From contig NZ_VUOH01000005.1 of assembly GCF_015390235.1 (NCBI RefSeq), positions 1 through 64,000 of the forward strand: a DNA stretch of 64,000 bases. Direction: 5' to 3'. Source of the DNA: Quadrisphaera sp. INWT6. GTDB taxonomy: Bacteria > Actinomycetota > Actinomycetes > Actinomycetales > Quadrisphaeraceae. The notes beneath the pieces are model-generated. The model saw only the letters and a list, made by a program, of their open reading frames with translations, did no database searches and was not told the origin of the DNA. Position 1 is the stretch's first letter, and every line of letters starts with the position of its first letter. Shown here piece by piece: positions 50,249 through 59,080 of this stretch. The position numbers and the translations under genes were made by a program.

Positions 50249-50955
50249 CCAGACGCAGGCCCCTGTCCCGCTCGAGCAAGCTCGGGCTCCTCGTGGCGAG
50301 CACCACCGTCGCGAGCGTCCTCTCGGTCGCCTTCGTCGGCGGGTCGACCCTCGCCACGGGCGCCCCGGTGCTGGTGCGCTGGGACAGCCACCGCCTCACC
50401 CCGGCGCCCGACGCCGTCGGGGGGACCGCCACCGGGTTCGGGGCCAGCACGGCCGCGGCCGAGACCGTGCAGCTGGTGGAGTTCGTCGACTTCGAGTGCA
50501 GCCGCTGCCGCGGTGCCCACCCCTTCGTCGAGCAGCTGCGCCGCGACTACGCCGGCCAGGTCGACTTCGTGGTGCGGTACTTCCCGCTGCCGGGGCACGT
50601 CAGCTCGACGCACGCCGCGATCGCCGTCGAGGCCGCCGCCCAGCAGGGCGCCTTCGAGGAGATGGCCGACCTCCTGTGGAGCACCCACGACCAGTGGGGC
50701 GGCTCGAAGGAGCCGCAGACGGCGCTGTTCCGCGCCTTCGCCGCCGACCTGGGCCTCGACCTCGCCGCCTACGACGCCGCCGTCGCCGACCCGGCCACCG
50801 AGGCCCGGGTGCGCAAGGACTTCGAGGACGGCGTGGCGCTCGGCGTCGCCGGCACGCCCACGTACTTCCTGGACGGCGAGCTGGTGCGCCCCCTCGACGA
50901 GGCGCACTTCCGCGAGCTGCTCGACGGGGCCATCGCGGCGCAGGACGCCGGCTGA
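50245..50955 (+). CDS. Membrane-anchored DsbA-like thioredoxin-fold protein
   Basis: 236 aa from ATG 50245, overlapping the exporter stop as ATGA. One N-terminal membrane helix (about 13-38) anchors a DsbA-like domain with the redox motif in VEFVDFECSRCRGAHPFVEQ (CSRC). The cis-Pro is in VAGTPTYFLDGELV. Facing outward, it would form or shuffle disulfides in exported proteins, as for the actinobacterial DsbA_4/Thioredoxin_4 family. Its place behind a metal exporter suggests help with metal-stressed extracytoplasmic thiols, which is inference. Confidence 0.88.
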   Translation: MTRRRPLSRSSKLGLLVASTTVASVLSVAFVGGSTLATGAPVLVRWDSHRLTPAPDAVGGTATGFGASTAAAETVQLVEFVDFECSRCRGAHPFVEQLRRDYAGQVDFVVRYFPLPGHVSSTHAAIAVEAAAQQGAFEEMADLLWSTHDQWGGSKEPQTALFRAFAADLGLDLAAYDAAVADPATEARVRKDFEDGVALGVAGTPTYFLDGELVRPLDEAHFRELLDGAIAAQDAG

Positions 50956-50970
50956 CCGCGACCTGAGGCG

Positions 50971-51000
50971 TTCAGGGTTTACGCAACGTCAAGGTAGGAT
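50971..51000 (+). promoter_or_regulatory. Probable promoter of the SulP transporter gene
   Basis: TTCAGG (50971-50976), 18 nt spacer, TAGGAT (50995-51000). GTG 51004 and GTG 51010 follow immediately, so the transcript is probably leaderless. Confidence 0.45.
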
Positions 51001-51003
51001 CTC

Positions 51004-52524
51004 GTGCTCGTGAGCTCCTCCACCCTCGCCCGGCCCGGCGACGCGACGGGTCGTGCGCCGCGCAGGACCCGTCGGCCGGCCTGGCTGTCGCCGCGCGTGC
51101 TCCGCACGGAGGTCCTGGCGGGCCTGGTGGTGGCCCTGGCACTGATCCCCGAGGCGATCTCCTTCTCGATCATCGCCGGGGTCGACCCGCGGGTCGGGCT
51201 GTTCTCCGCCTTCACGATGGCCGTCACCATCGCGGTCGTCGGCGGCCGTCCCGCGATGATCAGCGCGGCCACCGGGGCGGTCGCGCTCGTCGTCGCCCCC
51301 CTGGTCCGCGAGCACGGGTACGACCACCTGGTCGCCGCGGTGCTGCTCGGGGGTGCCGTGCAGGTGGTGCTCGGCGTGCTGGGCGTGGCGAGGCTGATGC
51401 GCTTCGTGCCGCGCAGCGTGATGACGGGCTTCGTCAACGCGCTCGCGATCCTCATCTTCGTCGCGCAGGTGCCGTACTTCGTGGGCGTGCCGTGGGCGGT
51501 CTACCCCACGGCCGCCGTCGCGATCCTCATCATGGTCCTCCTGCCCCGCGTGACCACGGCGGTGCCCGCACCGCTCGTCGCCATCGTGGTCCTGACCGCG
51601 GCGACGGCGCTGGCGAGCCTGGCCCTGCCCGACGTCGGCGACCAGGGCGCCCTGCCCGAGAGCCTCCCGTCGCTGTTCTGGCCCGACGTCCCCGCCACCT
51701 GGGACACCCTGCGGATCATCGCCCCCTACGCCCTCGGCATCGCCATGGTCGGCCTGCTCGAGTCGCTGATGACCGCCAAGCTGGTCGACGAGATCACCGA
51801 CACCCCCTCCCGCAAGGGCCGCGAGGCGTGGGGCCAGGGTGTCGCGAACCTCGTCACCGGCGCCTTCGGCGGCATGGGCGGCTGCGCGATGATCGGCCAG
51901 ACGATGATCAACGTCCGCTCCGGGGCCCGCACCCGGCTGTCGACGTTCCTCGCCGGCGCCCTGCTCCTGGTCCTCGTGGTGGGGCTGGGCGACGTGGTCG
52001 CCACCATCCCGATGGCGGTGCTGGCCGCCGTGATGGTGATGGTCTCGGTGGCCACCTTCGACTGGCGCTCGGTGCGCCCCTCGACCCTGCGCCGCATGCC
52101 CCGCTCCGAGACGGCGGTGATGGTCGTGACCGTCGCCGTCGTGGTGGCCACGCACAACCTCGCGATCGGCGTCCTCGTGGGCGTCGTGGTCGCGGCGCTG
52201 CTCTTCGCCCGCCGCGTGGCCCACCTGGTGACGGTGACCCGCGCGCTGGAGGACGACGGGCGCACGGCCCGGTACCGGGTGGAGGGGGCGCTGTTCTTCG
52301 CGTCCAGCAACGACCTCGTCTCGCAGTTCTCCTACGGCGACGACCCGGCCGACGTCGTCGTCGACCTGTCGGGCTCGCACGTGTGGGACGCGTCCACCGT
52401 GGCCGCGCTCGACGCCGTGGAGGCCAAGTACGCCTCGCGCGGCAAGCGGCTGCGCATCGAGGGGCTCAACGAGGCCAGCGCCGACATGCACGGCCGCCTC
52501 GCGGGCCACCTCAGCGCCCACTGA
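51004..52524 (+). CDS. SulP-family anion transporter with STAS domain
   Basis: 506 aa; GTG 51010 is an equally good start. About twelve membrane segments (35-400) include LVVALALIPEAISFSIIAGV, the SulP signature region, and GGMGGCAMIGQTMINV. A C-terminal STAS domain (about 425-500) has ADVVVDLSGSHVWDASTVAAL. SulP proteins carry sulfate, bicarbonate or other anions with Na+ or H+. The sulfur theme of the window is suggestive, but no SAM riboswitch precedes it, and the compact sequence is equally like BicA-type bicarbonate carriers. Confidence 0.92.
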   Translation: MLVSSSTLARPGDATGRAPRRTRRPAWLSPRVLRTEVLAGLVVALALIPEAISFSIIAGVDPRVGLFSAFTMAVTIAVVGGRPAMISAATGAVALVVAPLVREHGYDHLVAAVLLGGAVQVVLGVLGVARLMRFVPRSVMTGFVNALAILIFVAQVPYFVGVPWAVYPTAAVAILIMVLLPRVTTAVPAPLVAIVVLTAATALASLALPDVGDQGALPESLPSLFWPDVPATWDTLRIIAPYALGIAMVGLLESLMTAKLVDEITDTPSRKGREAWGQGVANLVTGAFGGMGGCAMIGQTMINVRSGARTRLSTFLAGALLLVLVVGLGDVVATIPMAVLAAVMVMVSVATFDWRSVRPSTLRRMPRSETAVMVVTVAVVVATHNLAIGVLVGVVVAALLFARRVAHLVTVTRALEDDGRTARYRVEGALFFASSNDLVSQFSYGDDPADVVVDLSGSHVWDASTVAALDAVEAKYASRGKRLRIEGLNEASADMHGRLAGHLSAH

Positions 52525-52556
52525 CCCCACCCCCTCCCCGCGACGATCACGCGCCT

Positions 52557-52598
52557 GAGCGCCACCACCGCCTCGCAGCCGCCGGCGGTGTGGCGCTC
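52557..52598. terminator. Terminator hairpin between SulP and copper ATPase genes
   Basis: GAGCGCCAC and GTGGCGCTC arms, flanked by GATCACG and CATGACCGTC. It serves both convergent genes. Confidence 0.6.
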
Positions 52599-52626
52599 AC
52601 GTGCATGACCGTCACCGGGCCGGGTG

Positions 52627-54987
52627 TCAGAGGGGGGTGCGCCGCAGGCGCAGGGCGTTGCCGATGACGCTGACGGAGCTCAGCGCCATCGCGGCGGCCG
52701 CGACCACCGGCGAGAGCAGCACGCCCACCACCGGGTACAGCACCCCGGCGGCCAGGGGGATGCCCAGGCCGTTGTAGGCGAACGCGAACCAGAGGTTCTG
52801 CCGCACGTTGCGCATCGTGGCCCGCGACAGCGCCCGCACCCGCACGAGCGCCTGCAGGTCGCTGTGCAGCAGCACCACGCCGGCGCCCTCGACCGCGACG
52901 TCGGTGCCCGACCCCATCGCCACCCCGACGTCGGCGGCCGCGAGCGCGGGAGCGTCGTTGACGCCGTCGCCGACCATCGCCACCACGCGGCCCTGCGCGC
53001 GCAGGTCGGCGACCACGCGGGCCTTGTCCTCGGGGCGCACCTCGGCCTCGACGCGCTCGATGCCGAGGCGCCCGGCGACGGCCTCGGCGGTGGCCCGCGC
53101 GTCGCCGGTGAGCACCACGAGCTCGAGGCCCTGCGCCCGCAGGGCGTCCAGGGCGGCGGGCGTGCTCTCGCGCACCGGGTCCGTGACCGCGAGGAGGCCC
53201 ACCGCCGCCCCGTCGACCGCGACGAGCACCGCCGTGCCCCCCTCGGCGCGCAGCGCGTCCACCTCCGCGTCGAAGGCGCCGGCACCGCGCGCGCCGCTCC
53301 CGGCGAGGAAGGCGGGGCTGCCCACGAGGACGCGCCGCCCCTCCACGACCGCGCTCACGCCGCGTCCCGCGGGCGCCTCGAAGTCGCTGGCCGCCGGGAC
53401 CGCGAGCCCGCGCTCCGCGGCGGCCGCCTCGACGGCGCGCGCGAGGGGGTGCTCGCTGCCGCGCTCGGCCGCGGCGGCCCAGCGGAGCACGTCGTCACCC
53501 CCGGCCCCGCCGGTCGTCGCGACCAGCTCGGCGCGCGGAGCGCCCTGCGTGAGGGTGCCGGTCTTGTCGAGCACGACGACGTCGACCCGCTCCAGCAGCT
53601 CCAGGGCCTCGGCGTCGCGCACGAGCACCCCCAGCCCCGCCCCGCGGCCGACGCCCACGCCGATCGACATCGGCGTGGCCAGCCCGAGGGCGCACGGGCA
53701 GGCGATGATCAGCACGGACACCGCCACGACGAGGGCGTGCGGCAGCCTCGGCTCGGGCCCCGCGAGCGCCCACACGAGGAACGCGGCGAGGGCGACGGCC
53801 ACGACCACCGGCACGAAGACCGACGAGACGCGGTCGGCCACGCGCTGCACGGGGGCCTTGGAGCGCTGCGCCGCGGAGACCGAGGCGACGATCCTGGCGA
53901 GCACGGTGTCGCGGCCCACCCCCTCGGCACGCATGACGAACCCGCCGCCGGAGGCGGTGGTGCCGCCGACCACGGCGTCGCCCTCGCCCTTGGTGACGGG
54001 CATCGGCTCGCCGGTGACCATCGACTGGTCGACGCTGGCGCGCCCCTCGACCACGACGCCGTCGACGGGGACCCGCTCCCCCGGGCGCACGCGCAGCAGG
54101 TCGCCGACGGCCACCTGGTCGAGGGGGACCTCGACCTCGTCACCAGCCGACGGGGAGTGACCGCACGCCGTGCGGGGGCTGACGCGCAGCGCGGTGGGCG
54201 GCGCGAGGCCCAGCAGGGCGCGCACGGCGCCCGAGGTGCGCTCCCGCGCCCGCAGCTCGAGCACCTGGCCGACGAGCACCAGCGCGACGACCACCGCGGC
54301 GGGCTCGAAGTAGGTGTCCGGCGTGCCGTGGTCGCCGCGCAGCGCGGGCGGGAAGGCTCCCGGCGCGACGGTGGCGACGACGCTGTAGAGCCACGCGACG
54401 CCGACCCCCAGGGCGATGAGCGTGAACATGTTGAGGTTCGCCCCCCGGCGGAACGGGTGCACCGAGGCCCACCCGCGCTGCAGGAACGGCCACCCCGCCC
54501 ACAGCACCACCGGCGTCGCGAGGGCCAGCTGCAGCCACGCCGACACCGCCGGCGGCACGACGTCGTGCACCGCAGGCACGAGGTGGCTCCCCATCTCCAG
54601 GACGACGACGGGCGCCGCCAGCAGGGCCGCGACCCGCAGGCGGCGGGTCATGTCGTCGAGCTCGTGGTTCGGGCCCGCCTCGGCCGTGACCTCGAGCGGC
54701 TCCAGGGCCATGCCGCACTGCGGGCAGCTGCCCGGGCCCTGCTGGCGGACCTCGGGGTGCATCGGGCAGGTGTGGGTGGCGGTCGGGTCCTCCTCCGCGC
54801 GGCCGCCGCCGTGGCCGGCGTGGCCACCGGCTCCGTCGACGAAGCGGTGGCGGCAGTGCTCGGAGCAGAAGGCGTACCGCTGCCCGTCGCGCTCAGCGGT
54901 GATCGGCCCGTCGGGGTCGACGGTCATGCCGCAGACCGGGTCGAGCCCGGTCGCGGGCGCCGTGGAGGTGCCGCCGTCGGTGCGCAT
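52627..54987 (-). CDS. Copper-translocating P1B-type ATPase
   Basis: 786 aa from ATG 54987. Instead of a typical CXXC heavy-metal domain, the N-terminus has a YHS domain (about 14-50, [11 protein letters not shown] and CSEHCRHRF). A TCPMHPEV...[11 protein letters not shown] metal-binding segment follows (72-97). Eight helices follow with [13 protein letters not shown] (CPC motif), [13 protein letters not shown] (phosphorylated Asp), GSEHPLA and [10 protein letters not shown]. It exports Cu(I), or transports it for cuproenzyme assembly. A palindromic copper-operator-like site covers the upstream region. No copZ or csoR is in the window. Confidence 0.94.
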   Translation of the reverse strand: MRTDGGTSTAPATGLDPVCGMTVDPDGPITAERDGQRYAFCSEHCRHRFVDGAGGHAGHGGGRAEEDPTATHTCPMHPEVRQQGPGSCPQCGMALEPLEVTAEAGPNHELDDMTRRLRVAALLAAPVVVLEMGSHLVPAVHDVVPPAVSAWLQLALATPVVLWAGWPFLQRGWASVHPFRRGANLNMFTLIALGVGVAWLYSVVATVAPGAFPPALRGDHGTPDTYFEPAAVVVALVLVGQVLELRARERTSGAVRALLGLAPPTALRVSPRTACGHSPSAGDEVEVPLDQVAVGDLLRVRPGERVPVDGVVVEGRASVDQSMVTGEPMPVTKGEGDAVVGGTTASGGGFVMRAEGVGRDTVLARIVASVSAAQRSKAPVQRVADRVSSVFVPVVVAVALAAFLVWALAGPEPRLPHALVVAVSVLIIACPCALGLATPMSIGVGVGRGAGLGVLVRDAEALELLERVDVVVLDKTGTLTQGAPRAELVATTGGAGGDDVLRWAAAAERGSEHPLARAVEAAAAERGLAVPAASDFEAPAGRGVSAVVEGRRVLVGSPAFLAGSGARGAGAFDAEVDALRAEGGTAVLVAVDGAAVGLLAVTDPVRESTPAALDALRAQGLELVVLTGDARATAEAVAGRLGIERVEAEVRPEDKARVVADLRAQGRVVAMVGDGVNDAPALAAADVGVAMGSGTDVAVEGAGVVLLHSDLQALVRVRALSRATMRNVRQNLWFAFAYNGLGIPLAAGVLYPVVGVLLSPVVAAAAMALSSVSVIGNALRLRRTPL

Positions 54988-54995
54988 GTCGTCCA

Positions 54996-55016
54996 GGGTA
55001 CCCCCGGGGGGTACCC
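54996..55016. promoter_or_regulatory. CsoR-like palindromic operator
   Basis: GGGTACCCCCGGGGGGTACCC lies 8 bp upstream of the copper ATPase ATG. It is a near-perfect palindrome like the G-tract CsoR operators (TACCC...GGGTA) of actinobacterial copper genes. Confidence 0.6.
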
Positions 55017-55109
55017 GCGGCGAGGGGCCGAGCGCGCCGGCAGCGGCGTCGACTGCCCGGCTGGGGCGCGTTCACGCCCCTTCGCCGCAGTCGACGCCCC
55101 TTCGGGGTC

Positions 55110-55169
55110 GCGGAAGGGGTGTCAGCTGCGCGGAAGGGGCGTCAAGTGCGCGGAAGGGGCGTGAGGTGC
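55110..55169 (+). repeat. Three tandem copies of a 20-bp unit
   Basis: Units at 55110-55129, 55130-55149 and 55150-55169 share GCGGAAGGGGYGT. Inverse copies of the CGCCCCTTC core occur at 55072-55105. No gene is seen in 55017-55373; the gap is filled with repeats. Confidence 0.85.
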
Positions 55170-55210
55170 GGGGAGAAGACGCCGTTGGGCGGCACCGCCA
55201 CCCTCTCGCC

Positions 55211-55233
55211 CGTGATCATGGGCGTCCGCCACC
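55211..55233 (+). repeat. Solo half of the 25.1-kb palindrome
   Basis: 23 nt identical to the right arm of the hairpin at 25094-25117 (bases 1-23), here without a partner arm. Confidence 0.85.
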
Positions 55234-55262
55234 TCGCGGAGCGGTGACACCCCTCCGCTCGA

Positions 55263-55315
55263 TGGCGCAGGGCCACCCCGTGCCAGTAGGAGTGGCACGG
55301 GGTGGCCCTGCGCCA
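55263..55315 (-). repeat. Dispersed 53-nt hairpin element, copy C
   Basis: Arms 55263-55285 and 55293-55315 are a perfect 23-bp inverted repeat with loop GTAGGAG. Read on the minus strand, the loop is CTCCTAC, matching the loops of copies A and B. Confidence 0.9.
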
Positions 55316-55373
55316 GTCCGGCAGTGGTGCAGGTCCACCCGCTGGAGGGCGCCGGGGGCGCGGAGCACCCCGG

Positions 55374-56432
55374 TCAGCGCGGGACGACGACCTCCTCCAC
55401 GCGCCCCGACGCCGCCGACCGCGCCGCGGCCTCCGCGATCGCGAGGCTCGCCAGGTTGTCCCGGCCGCTGGTCTCGGGAGCGAGCCCGCCCGCGACGGCG
55501 CGGGCGAACTGCCGCAGGCCCGCGGCGCGGCCCCACAGGTCGGGCACCTCCAGCGCGACCGCCGTCGTCGCGCCGTCGGCGTCGCGCACCACCACGGAGT
55601 CGGTGGTCGGCGGCACCGCCTGGCCGTGGGTGCGGCTGGTGAAGGCCAGCTCGCCGCGCTCGCCGCTGACGCGCCACTCACCCGCCCAGGGCGTCGGGGT
55701 GCCGCGCGAGAGCCAGCTGCCCCGGTAGCTGACCACCAGACCGCCGCTCGTCTCCATCGTCAGGACGCCGACGGGCGCCTCGGTGAACTTGCTGAAGGGC
55801 GGCTGCGAGGTGACGGCGTGCACGCGCACGACGTCCTGCCCGGTGACCAGGCGCAGCAGGTCGAAGTGGTGGATCGCCATGTCGAACAGCAGCGGCTGCG
55901 GGAACCGGTAGTGGGGGTGCGTGGCGGCGGGCGCGTCGTTGGCCCACTGGCGGAAGTCGACGTCGATGCCGGTCACCTCGCCCAGCGCGCCCTCGTCGAG
56001 CAGGCGGCGCACCGCTCGCGGCGCCGGGTAGTGACGGTAGTTCTGGCTGACCTGCAGGACCAGGCCCAGCTGCTCGGCGCGCTCCACCGCGGTGAGCGCC
56101 TCGGCGACGGTCGGCGCGAACGGCTTCTCCACCAGCACGTGCAGCCCCGCCTCCAGCGCCTCCAGCGCCAGCGGCACGTGGAAGCCGACCGGCGCGGTGA
56201 TGAGCACGGCCTCGGGGGCCCGGTCGCCGCGGAGCTGGCCGAGCAGCTGCGCGAGCGACGGCGCGCACGCGGCGTCCGGCAGGTCGTTCTCGGCGCGGAA
56301 CGCCTCCAGCACCGCCGCGTTCGGCTCGACGACGCCGACCCGGTCGACCTCGGGCACCCGCGGCACCGCGTTGCGCTCCCAGTCCGATCCCCAGCCGCCC
56401 AGCCCGACGTGCGCGAGTCGCAGAGTGCTCAT
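55374..56432 (-). CDS. Gfo/Idh/MocA-family oxidoreductase
   Basis: 352 aa from ATG 56432. The NAD(P)-binding Rossmann domain is LRLAHVGLGGWGSDWERN, followed by the conserved EKP in LHVLVEKPFAPT. The C-terminal alpha/beta domain contains DMAIHHFDLLRLVTGQDV with the usual His. The family oxidises or reduces sugars, inositols and related cyclic alcohols. No sugar transporter is adjacent and the substrate is unknown. A second member of the family begins at 63867. No transmembrane or signal sequence is present. Confidence 0.9.
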   Translation of the reverse strand: MSTLRLAHVGLGGWGSDWERNAVPRVPEVDRVGVVEPNAAVLEAFRAENDLPDAACAPSLAQLLGQLRGDRAPEAVLITAPVGFHVPLALEALEAGLHVLVEKPFAPTVAEALTAVERAEQLGLVLQVSQNYRHYPAPRAVRRLLDEGALGEVTGIDVDFRQWANDAPAATHPHYRFPQPLLFDMAIHHFDLLRLVTGQDVVRVHAVTSQPPFSKFTEAPVGVLTMETSGGLVVSYRGSWLSRGTPTPWAGEWRVSGERGELAFTSRTHGQAVPPTTDSVVVRDADGATTAVALEVPDLWGRAAGLRQFARAVAGGLAPETSGRDNLASLAIAEAAARSAASGRVEEVVVPR

Positions 56433-56490
56433 GCACCGAGCCTCCCGCACCCCTGGCGCGGCGCGCACGGGGGCGGCTACCGTCGCCGTC

Positions 56491-56532
56491 GTGACCTGCG
56501 CGACCCGCTGCTGGTGGTGGCTGCCCTCCTAG
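56491..56532 (+). CDS. Possible 13-residue leader ORF with three Trp codons
   Basis: GTG ACC TGC ... TGG TGG TGG CTG CCC TCC TAG encodes a 13-aa peptide with C-W-W-W near its end. TACCGT lies 7 nt before the GTG, fitting a leaderless transcript. Runs of Trp codons occur in trp attenuator leaders. The next gene, 117 bp on, is a tautomerase-like gene, not a trp gene, and no clear attenuator hairpin is visible. It may be chance. Confidence 0.2.
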   Translation: MTCATRCWWWLPS

Positions 56533-56649
56533 GGCGGCGACTCCCGCACGCGCACCCCCGCGCCGGCACGGTCCCCAGCCCCCTCCGGCTGACGGACCCC
56601 GCGCGAGAGGCGGAGACGGCCCAGCCGGCCGACCTCCCAGGAGCCTCCC

Positions 56650-57045
56650 GTGGTCCTCTTCACCACCTACGGCCAGCGCCACGTCCTCGGCGCCGTGCGC
56701 GCCGACCTGTCCGACCTGCTGCACGACGCCGCGACCGCGGCCCTCGACGCGCCGCCGGGGCGCTACCAGCGGTTCGTGCCCCTCGACGCGCAGGACTTCC
56801 CGATCCCGCCCGGCCGCAGCGCGCGGTACACCGTGGTGGAGGCGGTGCTGGTCCAGGGCAGGTCCGTGGCGGCCAAGGAGGAGTTCTACCGGCGGCTGTA
56901 CGACGGCGCGGCCGCGCTCGGCATCGCAGCCGCGGACCTCGAGGTGGTGCTGCTGGAGGTGCCCGCGCACGACGTCGCCGTCCGCGGGCGCTCGATCGCC
57001 GCCACCGCGCCCTCGCGCGCGCCTGACCGCGCCCGTCGATGGTGA
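56650..57045 (+). CDS. Tautomerase-like protein without visible Pro-1
   Basis: 131 aa from GTG 56650. LSDLLHDAATAALDAPPGRYQRFVPLD and VEAVLVQGRSVAAKEEFYRRLYDG match the Tautomerase_2 (4-oxalocrotonate tautomerase-like, MSAD/CaaD-related) fold. The family depends on Pro-1 after removal of Met, but here the start reads Met-Val-Leu-Phe. A Pro codon sits immediately before the GTG, so either the true start is unusual or the protein is not a classical tautomerase. The last 20 residues are Arg/Ala-rich. It is convergent with the repeat-protein gene. Confidence 0.7.
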   Translation: MVLFTTYGQRHVLGAVRADLSDLLHDAATAALDAPPGRYQRFVPLDAQDFPIPPGRSARYTVVEAVLVQGRSVAAKEEFYRRLYDGAAALGIAAADLEVVLLEVPAHDVAVRGRSIAATAPSRAPDRARRW

Positions 57046-57069
57046 TCACGGACTCCCGGGTCGCGGTCA

Positions 57070-57114
57070 CGGGGTTCTGGAGGCGTCGCCCCGGAGCCAG
57101 CTCCCGGAACCCCG
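57070..57114. terminator. Terminator hairpin between convergent genes
   Basis: CGGGGTTCTGGAG pairs with CTCCCGGAACCCCG, one mismatch/bulge, between 57045 and 57137. Confidence 0.55.
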
Positions 57115-57136
57115 CGATCGACGGACGGGCAGGCCG

Positions 57137-58075
57137 TCAGAGGGGGGCGGTGCCCTCGGCGACCTGCGCCGGGTGGTGCCGCGACAGGAACGTGCGCAGG
57201 TTCTTGGCGGCCACCGGGTCTCCGGCGCGCACCCCGCGGGAGAGCATCCGGCGGGCCTCGACGACGCGCCCGCGCCGCTCCAGCAGCAGACCGAGGTTGT
57301 TCCAGGCGCGGGGCTCGCCGCCCTCCGCGAGCGCCCGCAGCACGGACTCGGCGCCGTCGAGGTCGCGGCGGTCGTCCTGCAGCAGGAGGGCGAGCCGGAT
57401 GGCGCTGGTGGTGTCGCCGTCGGCCCAGCCGGAGCGCAGCAGGGGCTCGGCCTCGTCGAGGGCCCCGCGGCAGCGCAGCAGCCAGCCCAGGTCGGAACGG
57501 GCGTCGACGTCGTCGGCGGCGCCGCGGCGCAGCAGGTGCTCGACCTCGGAGCCGGGCGGCAGGTCGCGCAGGCGCTCCTCGTGCTCGGGCGACGGGCCCG
57601 CGAGGTCGGCGAAGAGCCAGGAGCCCAGTGCTGCTGCGGCCTCGGCGTCTCCGGCGGCGACGGCGTCGCGCAGGAGGTCGCGGGCCTCCTCGGCGCTGCG
57701 GGCCAGCTCGGACCGCTCGCCGTGGAAGCGCCACAGCTCGGCGAGCCAGCGCACCGCGCGGGGGTCGCCGAGCTCTCGTGCCCGCAGGTAGGCGCGCTCG
57801 GCGCCGCCCCAGTCCTCCAGGTCCTCCAGGGCCAGGCCCCAGTTGAGGACGGCCATCTCGTCACCGGCCTCGACGGCGCGGCGGTAGGCGTCAGCGGCTC
57901 CGGCCGGGTCGCCGAGCTCGAGGCGGGCGTTGCCGAGGCCCAGCAGCGCGTCGCGCTCGCCGAGGTCCGCGGCCCGCTGGAAGGCGGCCGCGGCGTCGTC
58001 GTAGCGGCCGGCCGCGGCGGCGTCGACCCCGCGGTCGTGCCACTCGGTGGCGGTGGCCTGCGCGTCGTCCTGCAC
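57137..58075 (-). CDS. TPR/Sel1-like repeat protein
   Basis: 312 aa from GTG 58075. Successive 34-36-residue helical repeats (for example RYDDAAAAFQRAADLGERDA, DPAGAADAYRRAVEAGDEMA, DWGGAERAYLRARELGDPRA and RVVEARRMLSRGVRAGDPVA) are tetratricopeptide/Sel1 type. They should form a superhelical protein-binding scaffold. It is all cytoplasmic, with no enzymatic domain. It is divergent from the DUF402 gene; the 48-bp gap holds the promoter of both. Partner proteins unknown. Confidence 0.85.
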   Translation of the reverse strand: MQDDAQATATEWHDRGVDAAAAGRYDDAAAAFQRAADLGERDALLGLGNARLELGDPAGAADAYRRAVEAGDEMAVLNWGLALEDLEDWGGAERAYLRARELGDPRAVRWLAELWRFHGERSELARSAEEARDLLRDAVAAGDAEAAAALGSWLFADLAGPSPEHEERLRDLPPGSEVEHLLRRGAADDVDARSDLGWLLRCRGALDEAEPLLRSGWADGDTTSAIRLALLLQDDRRDLDGAESVLRALAEGGEPRAWNNLGLLLERRGRVVEARRMLSRGVRAGDPVAAKNLRTFLSRHHPAQVAEGTAPL

Positions 58076-58123
58076 CCGGACACTCTGCCCGAGGGGTGGG
58101 ACGGCGCGGCTACGGTGCGTGGC

Positions 58124-58672
58124 GTGGCCACCGATCCGCCCGTCGAGGTCAGGTTCACCAAGTGGGACGGTGCCGAGCACTGGCACGTGCCGGCCGAGCG
58201 GCTCGGCGAGGACGAGCACGGCACCTGGCTGCACGTCGCCCCCGGTCGGCGCACGTGGCGCCCCGGAGCGGGGTTCCGCCACCGCCGCGCCTCGGTGGTG
58301 TGCGTCCCCCGTGACGCCTGGTGGGTCGCCACCTTCTACGACGCCTACACCCCCGGCCGGGTGGAGGTCTACGTCGACGTGGCCACCCCGGCGACGTGGG
58401 CGGTGGAGGACGACGGCGACGGCGCCCGGCGCTCCGTGGCGCACGTGGTCGACCTGGACCTCGACGTCGTGCGGCCCCTCGGCGGAGCGGCGTTCGTCGA
58501 CGACGAGGACGAGTTCGCCGAGAGGACGGTGTCGCTGGCCTACCCGCCGCACGTCGTGGCGGCGGCGCGGGCCTCGGCCGACGCGCTGCTGGTGGACGTC
58601 GAGGAGCGGGCCGCCCCCTTCGACGACGCGACCTGGCGCACCTGGCTGGACCGGGGCGCCGCGGGCGCCTAG
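58124..58672 (+). CDS. DUF402 domain protein
   Basis: 182 aa from GTG 58124, with TACGGT 7 nt before it (leaderless type). PVEVRFTKWDGAEHWHVPAE is followed by GAGFRHRRASVVCVPRDAWWVA, FYVDVATPATW-type and VVDLDLDVVRPLGGAAFVDD. This is the DUF402/FomD-like phosphatase-type fold with conserved Asp/Glu metal ligands. Family members include nucleoside di/triphosphate phosphatases and FomD. No substrate can be assigned. Its TAG stop overlaps the opposing gene's stop in the tetranucleotide CTAG (58669-58672). Confidence 0.82.
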   Translation: MATDPPVEVRFTKWDGAEHWHVPAERLGEDEHGTWLHVAPGRRTWRPGAGFRHRRASVVCVPRDAWWVATFYDAYTPGRVEVYVDVATPATWAVEDDGDGARRSVAHVVDLDLDVVRPLGGAAFVDDEDEFAERTVSLAYPPHVVAAARASADALLVDVEERAAPFDDATWRTWLDRGAAGA

Positions 58673-59073
58673 CCCCGGTCGAGCGCGGTCAGGTACCGGG
58701 CGTCGCGGACCCAGTCCAGCAGGAAGGCGCCCCACGCGAGGCACAGCACCCCCATGACCGCCACCCCCCAGAGCACGGGGTCCTCCCAGCCGGTGGGGGC
58801 CAGCAGGGCCAGCGCCCCCACCAGTGCGAACACCCCCAGCCCCAGGTAGCACCACGCCACGGCCGCGGGAGCGCTCCGCTGGTACCAGCGGGGTCCCCGG
58901 GGAGCGAGGCCCACCCGGGTGAACGCGACCGCGGCCACCACGGCGGCCTCGTCGCGGTGGCGCTCACCGCGCTTCGCGGCGCGGAGCACCTCGAGGCGGC
59001 GCCGGTGCGGCACCGCCCGCCAGGCGCGGGCCGCGTCAGCGCGCTCCTGCCTGCTGACGACGTCCGAGCTCAT
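58669..59073 (-). CDS. Small two-helix membrane protein
   Basis: 134 aa from ATG 59073. The soluble N-terminal part is helical with RRRLEVLRAAKRGERHRDEA. Two membrane helices (about 77-98 and 103-122) contain AVAWCYLGLGVFALVGALAL and LWGVAVMGVLCLAWGAFLL. No family recognised. In the sequenced frame it is joined to the preceding gene because that gene's stop is lost by a frameshift; the ATG at 59073 and an independent architecture argue for separate genes. Confidence 0.65.
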   Translation of the reverse strand: MSSDVVSRQERADAARAWRAVPHRRRLEVLRAAKRGERHRDEAAVVAAVAFTRVGLAPRGPRWYQRSAPAAVAWCYLGLGVFALVGALALLAPTGWEDPVLWGVAVMGVLCLAWGAFLLDWVRDARYLTALDRG

Positions 59074-59080
59074 CGACGGG

